Source: Hemerocallis citrina
Taxonomy: Eukaryota > Streptophyta > Magnoliopsida > Asparagales > Asphodelaceae
DNA length: 64,000 bases
Direction: 5' to 3'
Assembly (NCBI GenBank): GCA_017893485.1
Contig: CM030359.1
Span: forward strand, 33,377,175 to 33,441,174
The notes beneath the pieces were generated by a model. The model was not told the origin of the DNA and made no database searches. It saw only the letters and a list, made by a program, of their open reading frames with translations. The translations under genes were made by a program, and so were the position numbers. This document shows, piece after piece, positions 1-12,475 of this stretch (the stretch's first letter is position 1; the number at the start of each line of letters is the position of its first letter).

Positions 1-829
1 GATAAAGTTCCTAGAGACATAGTATGCTGGGCGTTAAATAATTACAAAGTAATTATTCAGTATATCGAGGTAATTAAGGATATGTATGAAGGGACAAATA
101 CCACAATTAGAACAACCATAAGAGAGACCAGTGATTTTCCTTTTACAGTAGGTTTACACCAACTTTCGGCTTTAAGCTCCTACCTCTTTGCTTTGATTAT
201 GGATGAATTGACGCGAAGAATACAGGATGAGGTGCCTTGGTGTATGTCTTTAGTTGATGACTTCGTTTTAGTAGACGAGATTAGAGCAGGAATCAATGCT
301 AAATTAGAATTATGGAGAGAAAGCTTTGGAAGCTAGAGGCTTTAGAATAAGTAGAACTAAAACAGGGTATATGGAGTGTAATTTTAGTGATATTTGGAAT
401 ACAAATGGGAAAGTAGTGAAGCTTGATGGTCAAGAGATACCTGAGAGAGGCCGTTTTCGATATTTAAGCTCGATTATACAAAAAAATGGGGAGATTTGTA
501 AAGAAGTTATACATAGGATACAAGAAGGGTGGTTTAAGTGGAGAAGTATCAGTGGTGTTTTATGTGACAAACGTATACCTTTGAAGTTAAAGGGAAAATT
601 TTATAGGATTGTTTTTAGACCATCAATGATGTATGAAGCAGAGTGTTGGGCAATAAAGAAACAATATGTCCAAAAAATGAGTGTAGCGGAGATGAGGATA
701 CAAAGATGGATGTGTGGTAAAATCAGGAATGATAGAATCAGAAATGACCATATACGAGACATGGTAAATGTTTCTCCTATTCAAGATAAATTAAGAGAGA
801 ATAGCCTCAGGTGGTTTGGACATGTCACA
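1..829 (+). pseudogene. RTE-clade LINE reverse transcriptase, 3' half, broken
   Basis: This is the later part of the reverse transcriptase and the C-terminal region of a plant RTE-type non-LTR retrotransposon. Visible are a degenerate 'LSALSSYLFALIMDEL' block (usually QGSALSPYLF), the active-site block as 'LVDDFVLVDE' (usually FADD-I-VLVDE), then 'RGFRISRTKTGYMECNF', 'AECWAIKKQYVQKMSVAEMRIQRWMCG' and 'LRWFGH', all hallmarks of these LINEs. The frame changes between about 300 and 330: one frame ends at 336 and the next opens at 326. The endonuclease and early RT would lie left of the window. The ORF is interrupted at 829 by an LTR and resumes at 4343. Family recognition comes from motif memory, not a search. 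Confidence 0.85.
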
Positions 830-1695
830 TGTAACACCCCGCAAAATTGAAAATTACAATTTTGCTCTCGTGTGCTACACACGTGTATTTTGTAACGTGT
901 TTTCGCCACGTGTTTTGATTACCGACTATTTATGCATTTTCCTTTATTGATTTTATACTATTTTGAGTCAACAAATATATAATATTTCAATCCCTATATT
1001 TTACGTGTTTTTTATGTGTTTTCGATGCACGTATCAATTGCGTATTTTTCCATCACTAAGTGTGATATTTCTGTGGTGTATTGATTATTTATTTTACGTG
1101 TTCGAACTCTTTTTATAAAATGAAAATATATTTTTCCCTATTTTGATTAAAAATGCATTTTTTGATTTTTTGCATGATACACGTGAAAATTTTATTCTCA
1201 TTTTGTTGTTCTCATTTACTAATTTTTAGCATGCATAAGTTTTTAATTAGCCTTCCTTTGATTCATGGACCTATAGAATAAAATCTAGCCCATTAGAAGA
1301 AGAGTCCACTGGATAATTAAATAAATTAATTAGTAATGAGCCCATGTAGCAAGCCCACTAATAAAAACACAAATTAAGTTGAACTTAGACTATTACATGA
1401 CAAGTTACAACTTTTTGTACACATTTAGAGTTATAGAAATGTGTTCATATTTGTTTGTGCATGTGTGCATGCACACACAAATGTATTTGAACCATTTTTT
1501 GGGCAAGATGAGAGAGTTAAGGCTTGTAGGAGTGGGGAGATGAGAGGTTTTGAGTTTTGGGGGTTGCAAATTTGAAGAGGTGGAGTAAATGAAAAGTTTG
1601 GGGGTTCTAGGAGTTAGAAATGTGAAAGGTTGGGAATTAAATTTGAGTAATTTATTAGGTTATGAAATTTTACAAATGAGACCCTAACCTAGACC

Positions 1696-1703
1696 TATAA
1701 ATA
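1696..1703 (+). promoter_or_regulatory. TATA box of the chromovirus LTR promoter
   Basis: TATAAATA lies about 870 bp into the solo LTR, followed by a pyrimidine-containing leader. The second solo LTR has the same arrangement (TATAAATA at 7598), which supports this as the Pol II promoter marking the U3/R boundary. Confidence 0.6.
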
Positions 1704-2453
1704 GCACACCATTCGCTTCTCATTTCTTGACACCAAAAGTAATCAAGAAATAAGGGAAAGAAAAAGAAAGAGAGAAGAGAGTTTTGTGCTTGGAGGCCAT
1801 TGCTAGGAGGAGAGATCTAAGAGGACATTTTGGAGCTAGAAGTGGTGCTCTTCCCATCATTAGTTAAGCTTCAATTAAGGTGGGTGTTCTCTTGATTTCT
1901 AATTAAAGAAATTTGCATGCTAATAATAATGAATGAATAGTATGGGAATTTGAGATGAACTATACGATTGTATGTAGTAAGAGTGATAGTGAAACATGCA
2001 TGATAAGTAAGATAAATTATATTATTTTAATTGTGTATGAGAAAAGAGTAAATTAATTACTTTTGGCCACACACTAGTTACATGAATAAAAAAATAAGTG
2101 ATTGCATGAAAGATGTTAGGAATTCTTCTTATGACACGCAAATGAAATTTGTAATGTTAATTGGATACCAATAAACTCTTTTGATTGTTCATAAAATATA
2201 TAATGTGATATTTTCCAATAAATACAAAATATATGTTGTTAGTAAAGGGAAACAATTTGAAAATTAGTTCTTTCTCAAAAAAAAAAAACATGAGTTGGAT
2301 ATCTATGAATTACCATTAGAGAATAATCTTAGTTTATATAAATTTATTTCAGTCCAATAAAAGATTTGATTAATTAGAGAATCGAGTTTTTATGAAATAA
2401 AAGAGATCACAGAAAGTTGTAACAAAAGCATATGAATATATGACATATCGATG

Positions 2454-2532
2454 GGCACGGTTGGCATAGCGGTATGGCATTGGAGATGTGGGTTGGTAGG
2501 TCGCGGGTTTGAAACTTGCGATCCACAACTTT
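2454..2532 (+). other. tRNA-like module inside the solo LTR (Pol III A/B-box-like)
   Basis: The stretch has an A-box-like TGGCATAGCGG and, about 40 bases on, a B-box-like GGTTTGAAACT inside an imperfect T-arm stem. It cannot be folded into a standard tRNA with confidence. It may be a decayed tRNA or SINE head carried in the LTR. A second module follows at 2612. Confidence 0.35.
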
Positions 2533-2611
2533 TATATTTTTGTTTTATTAAGTCATAATCCGAGATTTTAGTATAAAAGGAATTCGGTGAGAAACTAAAA
2601 CATCAGGTTCA

Positions 2612-2690
2612 AATGTACTAGTTGGTCGGCGCTGTGATCCTTGGGCTTTGGCTGATTGTACACGGGTTCAAACCCTAGTGGGTTTTTTTT
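2612..2690 (+). other. Second tRNA-like module, followed by a T tract
   Basis: The B-box-like GGGTTCAAACCC is near-consensus, preceded by an A-box-like 'agttggtcggcgct' segment and followed by a T run, which could stop Pol III. Together with 2454-2532 it makes two tRNA-like modules within 240 bp. Function is unknown. Confidence 0.35.
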
Positions 2691-4342
2691 TTTTTGGGAG
2701 TTTAAGGGGTTTTTTTGGTGAGAAACAAAAATTGGGAAAAATACTATTATTTCTATAAAATGATTTAGAACTTACTAAAATTAGTGTCAAGATTTTTCAT
2801 GTATAATTGAGACTCTAAAAATGAAGGTTTGAAATAGAAAGTAAGTGAAGATTTATGTTTTATTATTAAGAAGAGTATGACCCTATTTTAGAAGATATAT
2901 GCTATGTAAATTTTAATGCCTCTTGAATAGATTGCATTTGATTCTTAGAGTTATTCCATGAGTTTTAAATTACAAATGAGATTTATTGGTAGAATGAGAA
3001 TAAATTATTCATGTGAATGAATTTATCTTGATGTGATTATTCACTTATGCGAATTAAGAGTATTTGGTATATGTTGAAATATGAATTTGTTATTTGTGCT
3101 TAAGTTTTTAAAGCGATTGATGATGGATGAAAATTTGTTCATGAAAAAGATTTATTGTTATTAAGGAATCATGAGTAGTATTAAATGAAATATTGATCAT
3201 TTGTGAAGATAAGAATATCTAAGTTTAAGACATGTTTGATGAAGGGTGTGAATACCCATGTTTCTTGTACATGAAAGTTAATGATTAAGAATTAGTAAGA
3301 CCTCGGTTACCAGTAATATTGAAAGAAAAATTTTGAGATTTGATTTCGAGATATTGCCGTCGGGTGATCTCATATTTTTTGTAAACAAATCTGGTAGGAG
3401 GTAAAACTGATTCTAGGATTGATAACACATTCATGTCTTGAACTAAAATAATTAGGCACTTAGGTGAAGATGTAGTAAACCTGGGTAAACATAAGTGGGT
3501 TGTTCTATATAGTCGGCGGTGGATCTCCGTGGCTATAGACCCAGTCGGCGGACTGTGGTTACTCCGTGGGTAGCATGCTTTTATTTTAAATCCAGGATTA
3601 TGAGGACGGATCAGCGGTGGATTCCGGGATCTTGAATAATTGGGCGGATAGTTTTGTTTTGCCGTACTCCAATAGCCAGAGAGGCTGGGGCTAGAGGGTC
3701 ACTTGCGGGATGATTTGCACGATATAATAGCCGGGGAGGCTGAGATCCGTATCTGTTGAATAATCTAAACCTTGATTATTACTGGGTAGTTGTCATGGCG
3801 AGGGTTGAACCCTTTATTGTGGAGTACGTAGGCGCTTGCCCTCTGACCTATGTAGTATGAGATGCATAGAATCTGAACAAGTGTGCATTAGTGTCATCCT
3901 AGTATAGAATTGTGTAGATTAGATATTAAGGCATGGCATACATTACATGTTTAGCGTAGTCACATTTCTACACTTTATTTCATTCAAGTTTGTGTTTTGA
4001 TAAAGTAATGAGATCGTTATATGTACGACATAGAGAGGATAGCCGAGTATAACACTTCGTCAGTTACAAGTGACTGACGTGCCCATAGGTTGATATGCAG
4101 GTAATGGACTATGCTATGAAGATATTATGATGCAATCGATGACTTATTTGATAAAGTTGTACAAGTTGTATATTGTTATCAATGTTGTAAATTTTTATTC
4201 TTCCGCTGTGTAAATGAAATGTAATTGAACTCTGATGTTGTTGGAAAAGTTTTAAATTCCTTGTAAAATTGTATGAAGTGAAGTAAAGATCCTGTGGAAT
4301 CTCGAATTCATTCTTATTTGGAATTCGGGGCGTTACATCACA

Positions 4343-4563
4343 TGTAGACCCAGTAGTTCCTTCGTTAGAAAAGAGTGATATTATAAGTATTGAGGGTATA
4401 GTTAGGGGCAGGGGAAGACCTAAACTTACTTGGATGGAAACGATGAGAAAACATATGATAGCTTGTGGCCTTACCGAAGATATTGCGCTAAACCGAGTAA
4501 AATGGAAAATTAGGATTCATGTAGCCAACCCCAACTAGTTGGGAAAAGGCTTTGTTGTTGTTG
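4343..4563 (+). pseudogene. RTE-clade LINE, 3' terminal coding end and (TTG)n tail
   Basis: This is the continuation of the LINE after the inserted LTR. From 4374 the frame reads 'SDIISIEGIVRGRGRPKLTW', then an alpha-helical tail ending 'RIHVANPN' and a TAG at 4536-4538. After the stop come the typical 'GKGFVVVV' read-through and a short TTG repeat (4552-4563), the usual 3' terminus of plant RTE elements. A one-base frame change lies between 4343 and 4374. A partial copy of the terminal 'gttgggaaaa' motif recurs at about 4588. Confidence 0.8.
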
Positions 4564-5829
4564 TATTACCTCATATACCCTTCATAGTTGGGAAAAAGGT
4601 TTGATATTTTGACATTTCTTTTTCTTCTTCTTTGATATTTTGGCATTCCAGTTCTTTGGATCCCCCCCCTTTCTTTCCTTCAATTTACCTACTATACTAG
4701 GAATACAATACTACTAAGATGTGGTGGTATCAATTGATACACAGTGATAAACTATCACTCAACTTGCTCAATTTTTTTCTGACCCCATGCTCGATATATA
4801 CTCACATAGTCTTATTGAGGGTCAAAACTAGAAATCTAGTTTTCCTTTGTTAAGGTTCATTTGGCAACTAGGGCACATAAAAGCTAATTGAAACATCTTA
4901 CATTTTGAAACCATAAAACCATTTTCACAAGTTTCATGCTTGTGGAGACACTTATTTTGGTGTAAATCTCGTTTGGCAACCTAAATTGGATTGAACCCAT
5001 GAAAGACCCCCCCCCCCCTCCTTTTTTCTTAAATACTCTCTCATCTTCTATTATGTTGTGTTTTTGGAGTTAATTGAAGTTATTGTCGTTTTTACCGTTG
5101 GCCTCACAACTTAACGAACCAATAGATTGTGGTTTTGTAGGTAAGGGTTCCTGAGGTCTTAGCATAGAAGTATGACATCATGAGCTCGTCATCTTATCAA
5201 TCCAAGTAATTTGGACTTGTAGTAAGATTTTTGCATTTTCATGTATTATATTATGTTTATGTACTTAATTGAAGTAAAAGATTCTGGTTGTGTCATGAAT
5301 ATTTTGTGTATGAAATTCGGTGAGTTGCAATATTGTTGGGTTCCCAAGGCAGTCATAGATAAGTTAGGGTGCAAATTAGATCCTTCTTATTGGCTAAGTG
5401 AAATGGTGTTAGTGGGTTCACATGATAGCTTGGGAGAAAGTTTGTAGGCCTTGAAAATTCGTAAGAAAGTTTAATGGCGAAGAACTTAGCTCGTAGTAAA
5501 ACCCATTCATTATTTTCAAGTGGCTATCGACTAAGTATGAGCTATCTAACTTAGTGCGGGATATTAAGTGTCTGAAGAATTGCTCTTAGTTTTGGTGTGC
5601 CTCTTGTAACGGAAAAGATCTTTTTATGCAACAGTCTTCGTTGGGAGGTGGGGTGTGGTTCGAACATTGGTGTCTTTTCAAAAAACGTGGGGTTTTTGTG
5701 CCCCTCTAAATAAACTTGGTTTTACGACTACAATTGATATGCTTAACTCATTGAGGAAGGTTTCTGAACTCATTTCATCATTCTGTGAGTGGAATTTACC
5801 GGCGCTTGATAATATATTACCTTCTTCAG
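4564..5829. other. Intergenic, no gene recognised
   Basis: Only short open frames occur, for example one of 68 codons at 5241-5447 and an overlapping pair at 5655-5917, without recognisable domains or codon signal. There are C runs at about 4664 and 5010. I see nothing functional. Confidence 0.5.
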
Positions 5830-6905
5830 TGTTGGGAAATTCGGCACACGAAAGTAGACCGAGAGGCAACAACCGAGCACAACAAACAACCAAGCAACTG
5901 TAGACCACACTAAACATAATAGCACATAAAATTTATCCCAGTTCCACGAATCTAATCCCTGAGAGAAATAACTGAGATATTATTTAACTAGAGAGAACAT
6001 AATAGTTACAATATTCTCACGAAGAATCTATCTATCTCTCAAGCCTCACTAAAAGATAATCTACTGTTTACAGTGAAAAATTCTCATAAGTACTACCTAT
6101 CATGGTGGCAATCATAATTATTTAGAAAGAGCTAGCAAATCCTATGTTGTAGTGTTGATCGTTCACCGTCCAATAAGTTTGAAGAGATAACCATGCGATA
6201 AATATATGATGGAACTTGGAGAACAAACTTGGGCTCAAACAAATCCCAAGATTCTGGCCCAAGATGTCAGTGCCGCTTTTGGTAGACTTCTCAAATTGGC
6301 AGTCGACCTCTATTTGGCAAGTTCAAAGTCGAGAGCATTAGCGCTTTACCCTCCTTTTGGGAAGTAAACCCTCAGCATCCAGACAGCAGACAACACCCCT
6401 TTTCTTCGCTAGTTTCACTACGTTCCTTCTAACCACTTAGCTTCCTCCTTTTCAACTCTACTCATGACTGAGTATGAAAGCCATAAACCCTAATAATCTC
6501 CACATTGGATTGCATACAAAATGCTTCCATACTGTGCAATTTATTGTTCCTAGACTCTTCACTTTATTTGCACAATTTAGTGGCCTCGTCTGTTAGTCAA
6601 ATTACCACCATTTATTATTTCTCCATTTGAATTTCATCTCACGGACATAGCCCCAGTAGGTGTTACCATGGAGATCTCATCTTTCGCATGAACTCCATGT
6701 ACCTCGAGGCAACCTTCACCTCCCGATGATATTCGAACATCGTGATCTCACTTCAGTGATTCTAATAGTGGTGGAATATATGCTTTAGGAACGTTGGGCT
6801 TTAAAACACTCAACACAAAGCTTGTAGAGGTTGTGCTGAACACTATTGGGTTTAATATCCTGCATACTACTTTGGTTTAATAAGAAGACGATGAGACAAG
6901 TAAAG
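5830..6905. mobile_element. Possible Copia-type LTR remnant, left part (continues at 25617)
   Basis: The segment starts TGTTGGG; its partner on the other side of the nested insertions (25617-26039) ends CCAACA, the usual inverted ends of many plant Copia LTRs. Joined without the insertions it would be about 1.5 kb. The flanking pentamers (TTCAG and TGTCA) do not match, so the outer boundaries are unproven. Confidence 0.3.
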
Positions 6906-7597
6906 TGTAACCTCTATTCCCGCCAATACGTATTTTTTGTGTATTTTTAGTATTTCAATTCTTTATAAATCATTTTTTGCTTTTTAAATTCTCCTTGTTA
7001 AAATTTATGGTTGGATCCCCTAATAAAGTTCATTTCTATTCATTAATCATATTTGTCGCTTTTCAAACGACTATATATTTTAAATACAAATCTTATTTCC
7101 ATACTGTAAGTTTATTCTCTTATTCGGTTAATTATGTAACCCAAATCAAATATATTGTTATTATTGGATTATTTTAATAAACGTGTTAAACCCAAATCTT
7201 ATTATTACTATTATTCCTTCTTTAATTATTTATTAATTTGTGAAACCTATAGATCTTAACATATATTTTATTATTATTATTGGAGTTCAAATTTTATATA
7301 CAATATTTGTTTTAATTAATTAATATTTACACTATATTGCTCTTTATTATATTTTAGTCCAAATCGAATACAGTTTTAATTATTTTGTGAGATCCATACA
7401 TTCTATTGTATTTATTAGTATTTGAGTGTTACCTTAATGCATACTATTTGATTTATTTGTACCATAGTATTAGTATTGATTTATTGATTTATTTATTTTC
7501 AATCTAAAATTCGAAACCCATCAACTAATCATCTCTTCTTATTGAATTATCTCGCACCCGTATCTAAATCTGTACCCATTAACCCATTCATTAACTC

Positions 7598-7605
7598 TAT
7601 AAATA
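7598..7605 (+). promoter_or_regulatory. TATA box of second solo LTR
   Basis: TATAAATA lies about 690 bp from the LTR start, followed by 'aaccctaa' and a long C-rich leader. The placement matches that in the first solo LTR. Confidence 0.55.
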
Positions 7606-7619
7606 CTAATTATTCCCTA

Positions 7620-8540
7620 ACCCTAATTAACTCTCTCAATCCTTCATCTCCCCGTGCCTAAACCCTGATCCCCTGTTCACCCATCTTCCTCCTCGTGCCT
7701 GCTTCCAAAATCCACCTACAGTCGACTGCCAGCACTCCCGCTCGCCATCCTCGTCGCGCTGCCGTCATCCTGTAGCTTCGTTGCCCTCCAACTAACCACC
7801 GAGGTGCCGCCACTGCAACCTCCAAACCCATCGTTAGTCACCGCCAGCGTCATCGCCGCCCCTGATCTCCCCGCTCACCTTTTCTCCTCGTTTTCAGCCC
7901 GTCGACACCTATCTCCAGCCTCCCGCTGCATACACTACAAACCCATCGCCCCCTCCTCCTTCTTCCTCTGCTCTGAAACAGAGCGCACCACCACTCTATC
8001 ACCGAACCTCCAGCGTCACCATCGACAACAGCCAGCTCCTCTTCTTCCTCCCGTTGCTGCCTCACCCTGCCATCAGCAATGACCACCGCTCCTCATCGCC
8101 TCATCACCTGTACCTTGAGCTCCACCATTCCACCGCGTTCATCCCCTGTTGCAGATCCCTGTCGACTGCAGATCCCCATCGACCTGCGCCTACAGTCCCC
8201 ACCCTCGAATGCATTCCCTGCACCGTCGCCATCACTGGCACCATCGCCACTATCGCCATTACTGGTTGTTGCACTGGCCGAAGTTGCTGCTGGCTGTGAT
8301 CGACTGAGACTTGCTGTTTGCTGTGTTGGCCACTTGCTGTTTGGGATTTTTTTCTTGCTGTGTGTTGCTTTGCACATGTTATTTTCGTTGCACGTGTTAT
8401 TCCATCTCTTCCATGTGTTTCCGCCATCGTTCATCTCGCCTCCGTTCGTCGTCTATATGGCAAGTATCCTTGTACGACTCTTTTGTTTCTCTGTACAAGA
8501 ATTCTTTGAAATATCGCAGGTAGGTTTATCATTGTGATCC
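7620..8540 (+). other. C-rich leader-like stretch of solo LTR 2
   Basis: The segment is rich in C and in Ser/Pro/His/Leu codons in several frames on both strands, which gives many overlapping open frames (for example 8079-8537). The frames overlap and none shows a domain, so I read it as compositionally biased LTR leader downstream of the TATA box and not as a gene. Confidence 0.5.
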
Positions 8541-9785
8541 ATTTTTCATGTCTTATACATTGATGATCTTGACCCCTATCTGTTTTGATTTTTTTTTTTG
8601 TTAATTCCGTATTCGTAAAAGATCATAGATATCAAATTGTATATTTCTGTCCTGCCGTCTATTCTGACTTGTAGTCAGATTTTGACCCAGTTACATTTTG
8701 AATCTTTCAGAATTTCATAAATAAGAGTTATAGCTCCCTGATTCTAGTTACCAGAACTTTTGACGGATCTGAAATCCAATGTCTAGATTGCAAGATATGC
8801 TATTTTTAGTACTGTGATGTTTTCAATTCCAGATTACTATTTCGAAGTATATGTTCTCGATTAACTAATTTAAATAACATGTTAAGACTTGATATTTTCC
8901 AGTATGTTACTAAGCATGCTTAAGAGTTGATTTATGATTTTTACAAGATTTTTCAATTATTTTATGGTTAATTTTTATGTACATGAATTTGACCACAACC
9001 ATGCTGCTTGAACATGAAATCAATAAAGATTATAATTTTACACCTAGTTTCTGTATTTTTAATATATCGTGTGTATATGCGTTGGAACCGGATTGAAGTA
9101 TACTTTCTGGAGCCTCTGACGATGCCTGATTCGCTTTTCTGTAGCAACGGAAAAGTGAGTTTTTTGGATAGCAATGTATTGCTGTCCAATTGTAACTTCA
9201 TGTCCTTGATTGTAAATATTTTTTTTATTGCATTTAATTAATTAAAGTTGTATATTATGCATTACATAGCCTTGATACTCCTTGGTCCTGTCCTGATACC
9301 TGTCCTCATTGTGCGAGTTCATGTATAATTATTGTAAAAAAAGAATAACAAACTGGGGTAATAAGGGGAAGAATCTAGTAGTGGAAAATATAGGATAGTG
9401 TACTTAGAAGGAGGCCCGTGTTTCTCGTGATAGTGACTCCTGATTACATGATTACCCGTTTTCCTGTTTATAAGTTATATGGAACTAAGTGCCACGTCCA
9501 GAGCCGACGGGGCCACCTCTAGAATCCATTACATAATTACATGATATGATATGATTCTTGGTTACATGATATAATTCCTGTTAGTCACCGCAAGACCCAA
9601 GAACTTGGTCCTATAGAATCCACCACTAAATCTAAACATAATTTGTTTGTATGCAACAACCATGTGGTATGGGACGCATGAGTGGCGCATTAGATAGGAT
9701 TAGATAGAAGACTTAAGAATAATGTGTTTCACCTGCATATTCCTGTCACCTGTTTCACAAGTTTATCTGATATCTGTCACAAGTT

Positions 9786-9862
9786 TACAAGTTTATAAGT
9801 TTACATGTTACCTGTTACCTGTTACATGTTACCTGTTACCCATACCCGTTACCTGTTACTAG
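9786..9862 (+). repeat. Short tandem repeat of TTACCTG-like units
   Basis: Repeated 'gttacctgtt' and 'acatgttacc' units lie inside solo LTR 2. This is a minisatellite-like stretch with no coding meaning. Confidence 0.5.
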
Positions 9863-10273
9863 TTCACATGACTCCCGTTACAAGTTTGCATGACTTTTGT
9901 TTATATGACCTATTCCTGTTACATTATTCCTTATTCCCGAATAATTATATTTTGATACCTATTCCAATTATTACCTGCATTACCTTGATCATATTATATT
10001 ACATTTGTATCGCTGGTTCTAGTTTTCCTGCTTGTTAGTCCTTGTTTCTTTCTTGTTATACATGTTGTTTCTCGTTATCATGTTTGTTCCGTATTTGAAT
10101 TCCCAGTTCTTTTATTTTTCATGCATATTTTGTCTCTTCTTTATATTTTTCTTGTACTACTTGCAGCCTGTAACTTGCTCTAACGGGTGCTCCATCCATC
10201 TTTCTTTTGAGTTATGTTATACAGGTACAGACGATGGGTTACTTAGAGAACTCGTAGAACTGTTCTTGCAATG

Positions 10274-10865
10274 TGATATGGCTAAAAATGGGGTTAAATC
10301 GGAGTCGTCCAGATTGGGCACGAATCTTGATGCTCGGGGGTAAAATGGTAATTTCACATTCAAATGGATCCAAGGCGGGTACTGAATCTCCTTCTCACAG
10401 ATCCAATAACCCGCGAACGGATCCACCCCTATTGGGTACGGGTCCCGACCCAGGGCAAACCCAAACCAACAAGTGGCAAATCAAGATCTCTGATTTAGCC
10501 AAATCAACAGCCCTGATTTGCTCCCACCGGGAATCAGGGGCTAATTTCCCAAAACAGAATAGGAGGATCTTCCTCCTTGCTGTCAGGCAGGAAATCAGGC
10601 CCCTAACCGTTCCAATGGCGACTATAAATACAACCCCTCTACCACCATGACCAGGTTAATCACTTCTTCACCACTTTTAAGCTCTTTCTTAATCTCTTCT
10701 GATTACTGACAAGAGCGTCGGAGGGTGCGTCGCCGGAATCAACCCCGGTGTTTCGCACTTCCTTGCAAGTCGCGGCAGGAGCAAGAAGGCTGAGTCAATT
10801 GTTCAGGTTTTTCTCGGACTCACAAATTCTATCTGTTTACCCCCACACCGAAATCAGCGGTAACA
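10274..10865 (+). repeat. 5' LTR of the Tat element
   Basis: The LTR starts TGATATGGC and ends GGTAACA, 592 bp. TATAAATA at 10622-10629 is its TATA box. It matches the 3' LTR with, by eye, about 16 substitutions (all transitions) and one 1-bp indel. Confidence 0.93.
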
Positions 10866-10868
10866 GAT

Positions 10869-10885
10869 TGGCGCCGTCTGTGGGA
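10869..10885 (+). other. Primer-binding site of the Tat element
   Basis: TGGCGCCGTCTGTGGGA begins three bases after the LTR end. The TGGCGCCGT core is the tRNA 3'-end-complementary motif common in Athila/Tat elements. I do not assign the primer tRNA with certainty. Confidence 0.8.
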
Positions 10886-11173
10886 ACAACCACACGAACA
10901 GCCTCAGCTTCTTCCTCATCGTCCTCTGCAGCCATCCCTCCGAAGAAGGTCAGATCTAGAGGGTCGAACCGTGTGGCCAACACCGCCGACCCTACGGAGG
11001 AAGCACCTGTCAATCCTATTCCACAGTCCGATCTTCCTCCACCGGCCCAGCAGGTCCCACCTCCTCATCCCAAGCAGCAACCCAACAATGGCCCTTCCGG
11101 CCATAATGCTCGGAAACAGAAGCAGCCCCTCAATCCAGAGCATGTTTCGGCCCATAATGGGTCCTCAGACTCA

Positions 11174-12475
11174 ATGGCTTCTCATCATCCCGACCTCCGC
11201 ATCACACTCCTGAACCGCCAGAAGGACGACGACCTCCGCACCCACCTTGACGAGAGGCGGGCCCGAGAGGGAGCCTCCCGCCAGCATCAGGGTGAGCGGT
11301 CCCCTCGTCACCGAGACGGCAGAAGGTCCCCGGACCGCAGAGGCCGAGCGGCGTCCCCCGAGCGCCGAAGGAGGAGGCCGCATTCCCCCGGGGATCGGCT
11401 TCATCCGAGGGACCGAGAGGTGCCTATCAGTCGGGCCGAATTCCTCCAGTTTCAGGAGACCGTTCTGCAAGCTCTCAACCTTCGGCAGAACGTCCAGAAT
11501 GCTCAGAGGGCTCCGACGCCTCCGAGGGACCCCAGTCCTCGCCGCCGAACCCGAAGTCCTTCCCCGGCTCCCAGCCGCCAGCGGCAGCAATATAGTCCTC
11601 GCCGATCCCAGGACTACCGGCGCCAGAGTCCGCGCTCCCCCTCCTATGAAGAGGAGTCCGGGGGGTCATACGATTACCAGCGAAGGGACGATGCCCTCAT
11701 CCGCCGTATCCACGAGGTGGAAAGGCGTATCGGCCGCATGGATAGGGAGGAGGAGTCCCGAGCAGGAACCTTCCGTCCCAGCCGACCCCCCTTCTCACGG
11801 TCGATCATGGAGGCCCACATACCGAGGAGTTTCAAACTGCCACAGTTTGAAACATACTCAGGGGAATCCGACCCGGTCGATCACGTCGAAAGCTTCAAGA
11901 CCCTGATGCTGATCCATCAAGCTTCCGACGCGGTGCTCTGCAGGACCTTCCCTGCCACCCTCAGGGGGTCGGCTCGGGAATGGTATTCCAAGCTCGTCCC
12001 CTCCTCCATCTTTTCGTTCGAGCAGTTTGAAACATTGTTCATTACTCACTTCGTGAGTAGCAGGCGAGCCGAGAAGACAAGTCTTTCCCTGCTGAACCTG
12101 CGGCAGGAAAGGGAAGAGAAGCTGCGGGACTATGTGAAGAGATTCATCGCAGAGATCAGGTCTATCGCCTCCTTAGACCAGTCCGTGGCCACCGTGGCGT
12201 TCCAGTCGAACGTCCTCAACGCCAACCTCTGATCGTCCTTAGCCAAGAAGCCCGCGCATGACTTCGCCGACCTCCTCCTAAGGTGCGAGAAGTACATCCG
12301 AACAGAGGAGGCTGAAGCCCTTCCGAGCTTCGGAGGGCCCTCCGCAGGGTCGAAGAGGAAGGCGACGGGGGAAGAGGGGTCCAAGAAAGCTCAGAAGGAC
12401 AATGGCGGTCAGCGCCACCCTCCCCCCAGGTTCGAGAAGTTCACTCCCCTCACCACTAATGTCTTTACTATCCTA
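11174..12475 (+). pseudogene. gag: Tat gag, interrupted by a stop at 12230
   Basis: The frame is open from 10748 inside the LTR; I take the Met at 11174 (MASHHPDL) as a plausible Gag start after the leader, but an upstream Met is possible. The N-terminal half is Arg/Pro/Ser-rich and probably disordered. The retrotransposon Gag capsid domain (PF03732-like) runs from about 11820 to 12330, with 'FETYSGESDPVDH', 'REWYSKL' and 'LRDYVKRF'. A TGA at 12230-12232 cuts it at 'NVLNANL', but the same frame continues with 'SSLAKKPAHDFADLL', so this is a point nonsense change, most simply CGA to TGA. Gag would package element RNA. Confidence 0.85.

Larger units (their letters stand above)
830..4337 (+). 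mobile_element. Solo LTR of a Tekay/Del-like chromovirus (Ty3/gypsy)
   Basis: The 3508-bp element begins TGTAACACCCCG and ends CGGGGCGTTACA, a 12-bp terminal inverted repeat with one mismatch. It is flanked on both sides by the exact 5-bp duplication TCACA (825-829 and 4338-4342). No gag-pol, primer site or second LTR lies between these ends, so this is a solo LTR left by LTR-LTR recombination. Length and the TGTAACACCC start fit the long LTRs of Tekay/Del chromoviruses; the lineage is inferred. The left boundary interrupts the LINE ORF. Confidence 0.85.
6906..10273 (+). mobile_element. Second long solo LTR (chromovirus-like), left part
   Basis: It starts TGTAACCTC. After removal of the Tat insertion (10274-25409) it ends GGGGCGTGACA at 25616. 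The pentamer TAAAG occurs immediately before the start (6901-6905) and immediately after the end (25617-25621), an exact TSD that proves the pair of boundaries. The reconstructed LTR is about 3.57 kb. It holds a TATA box and a C-rich leader. No internal retroelement coding domain occurs, so it is a solo LTR. Confidence 0.8.

Noticed and set aside
7804..8537. Several overlapping Ser/Pro/Ala-rich open frames on both strands
   Set aside because: They overlap in several frames in a C-rich LTR leader, show no domain, and lie between the TATA box and 3' end of a solo LTR.
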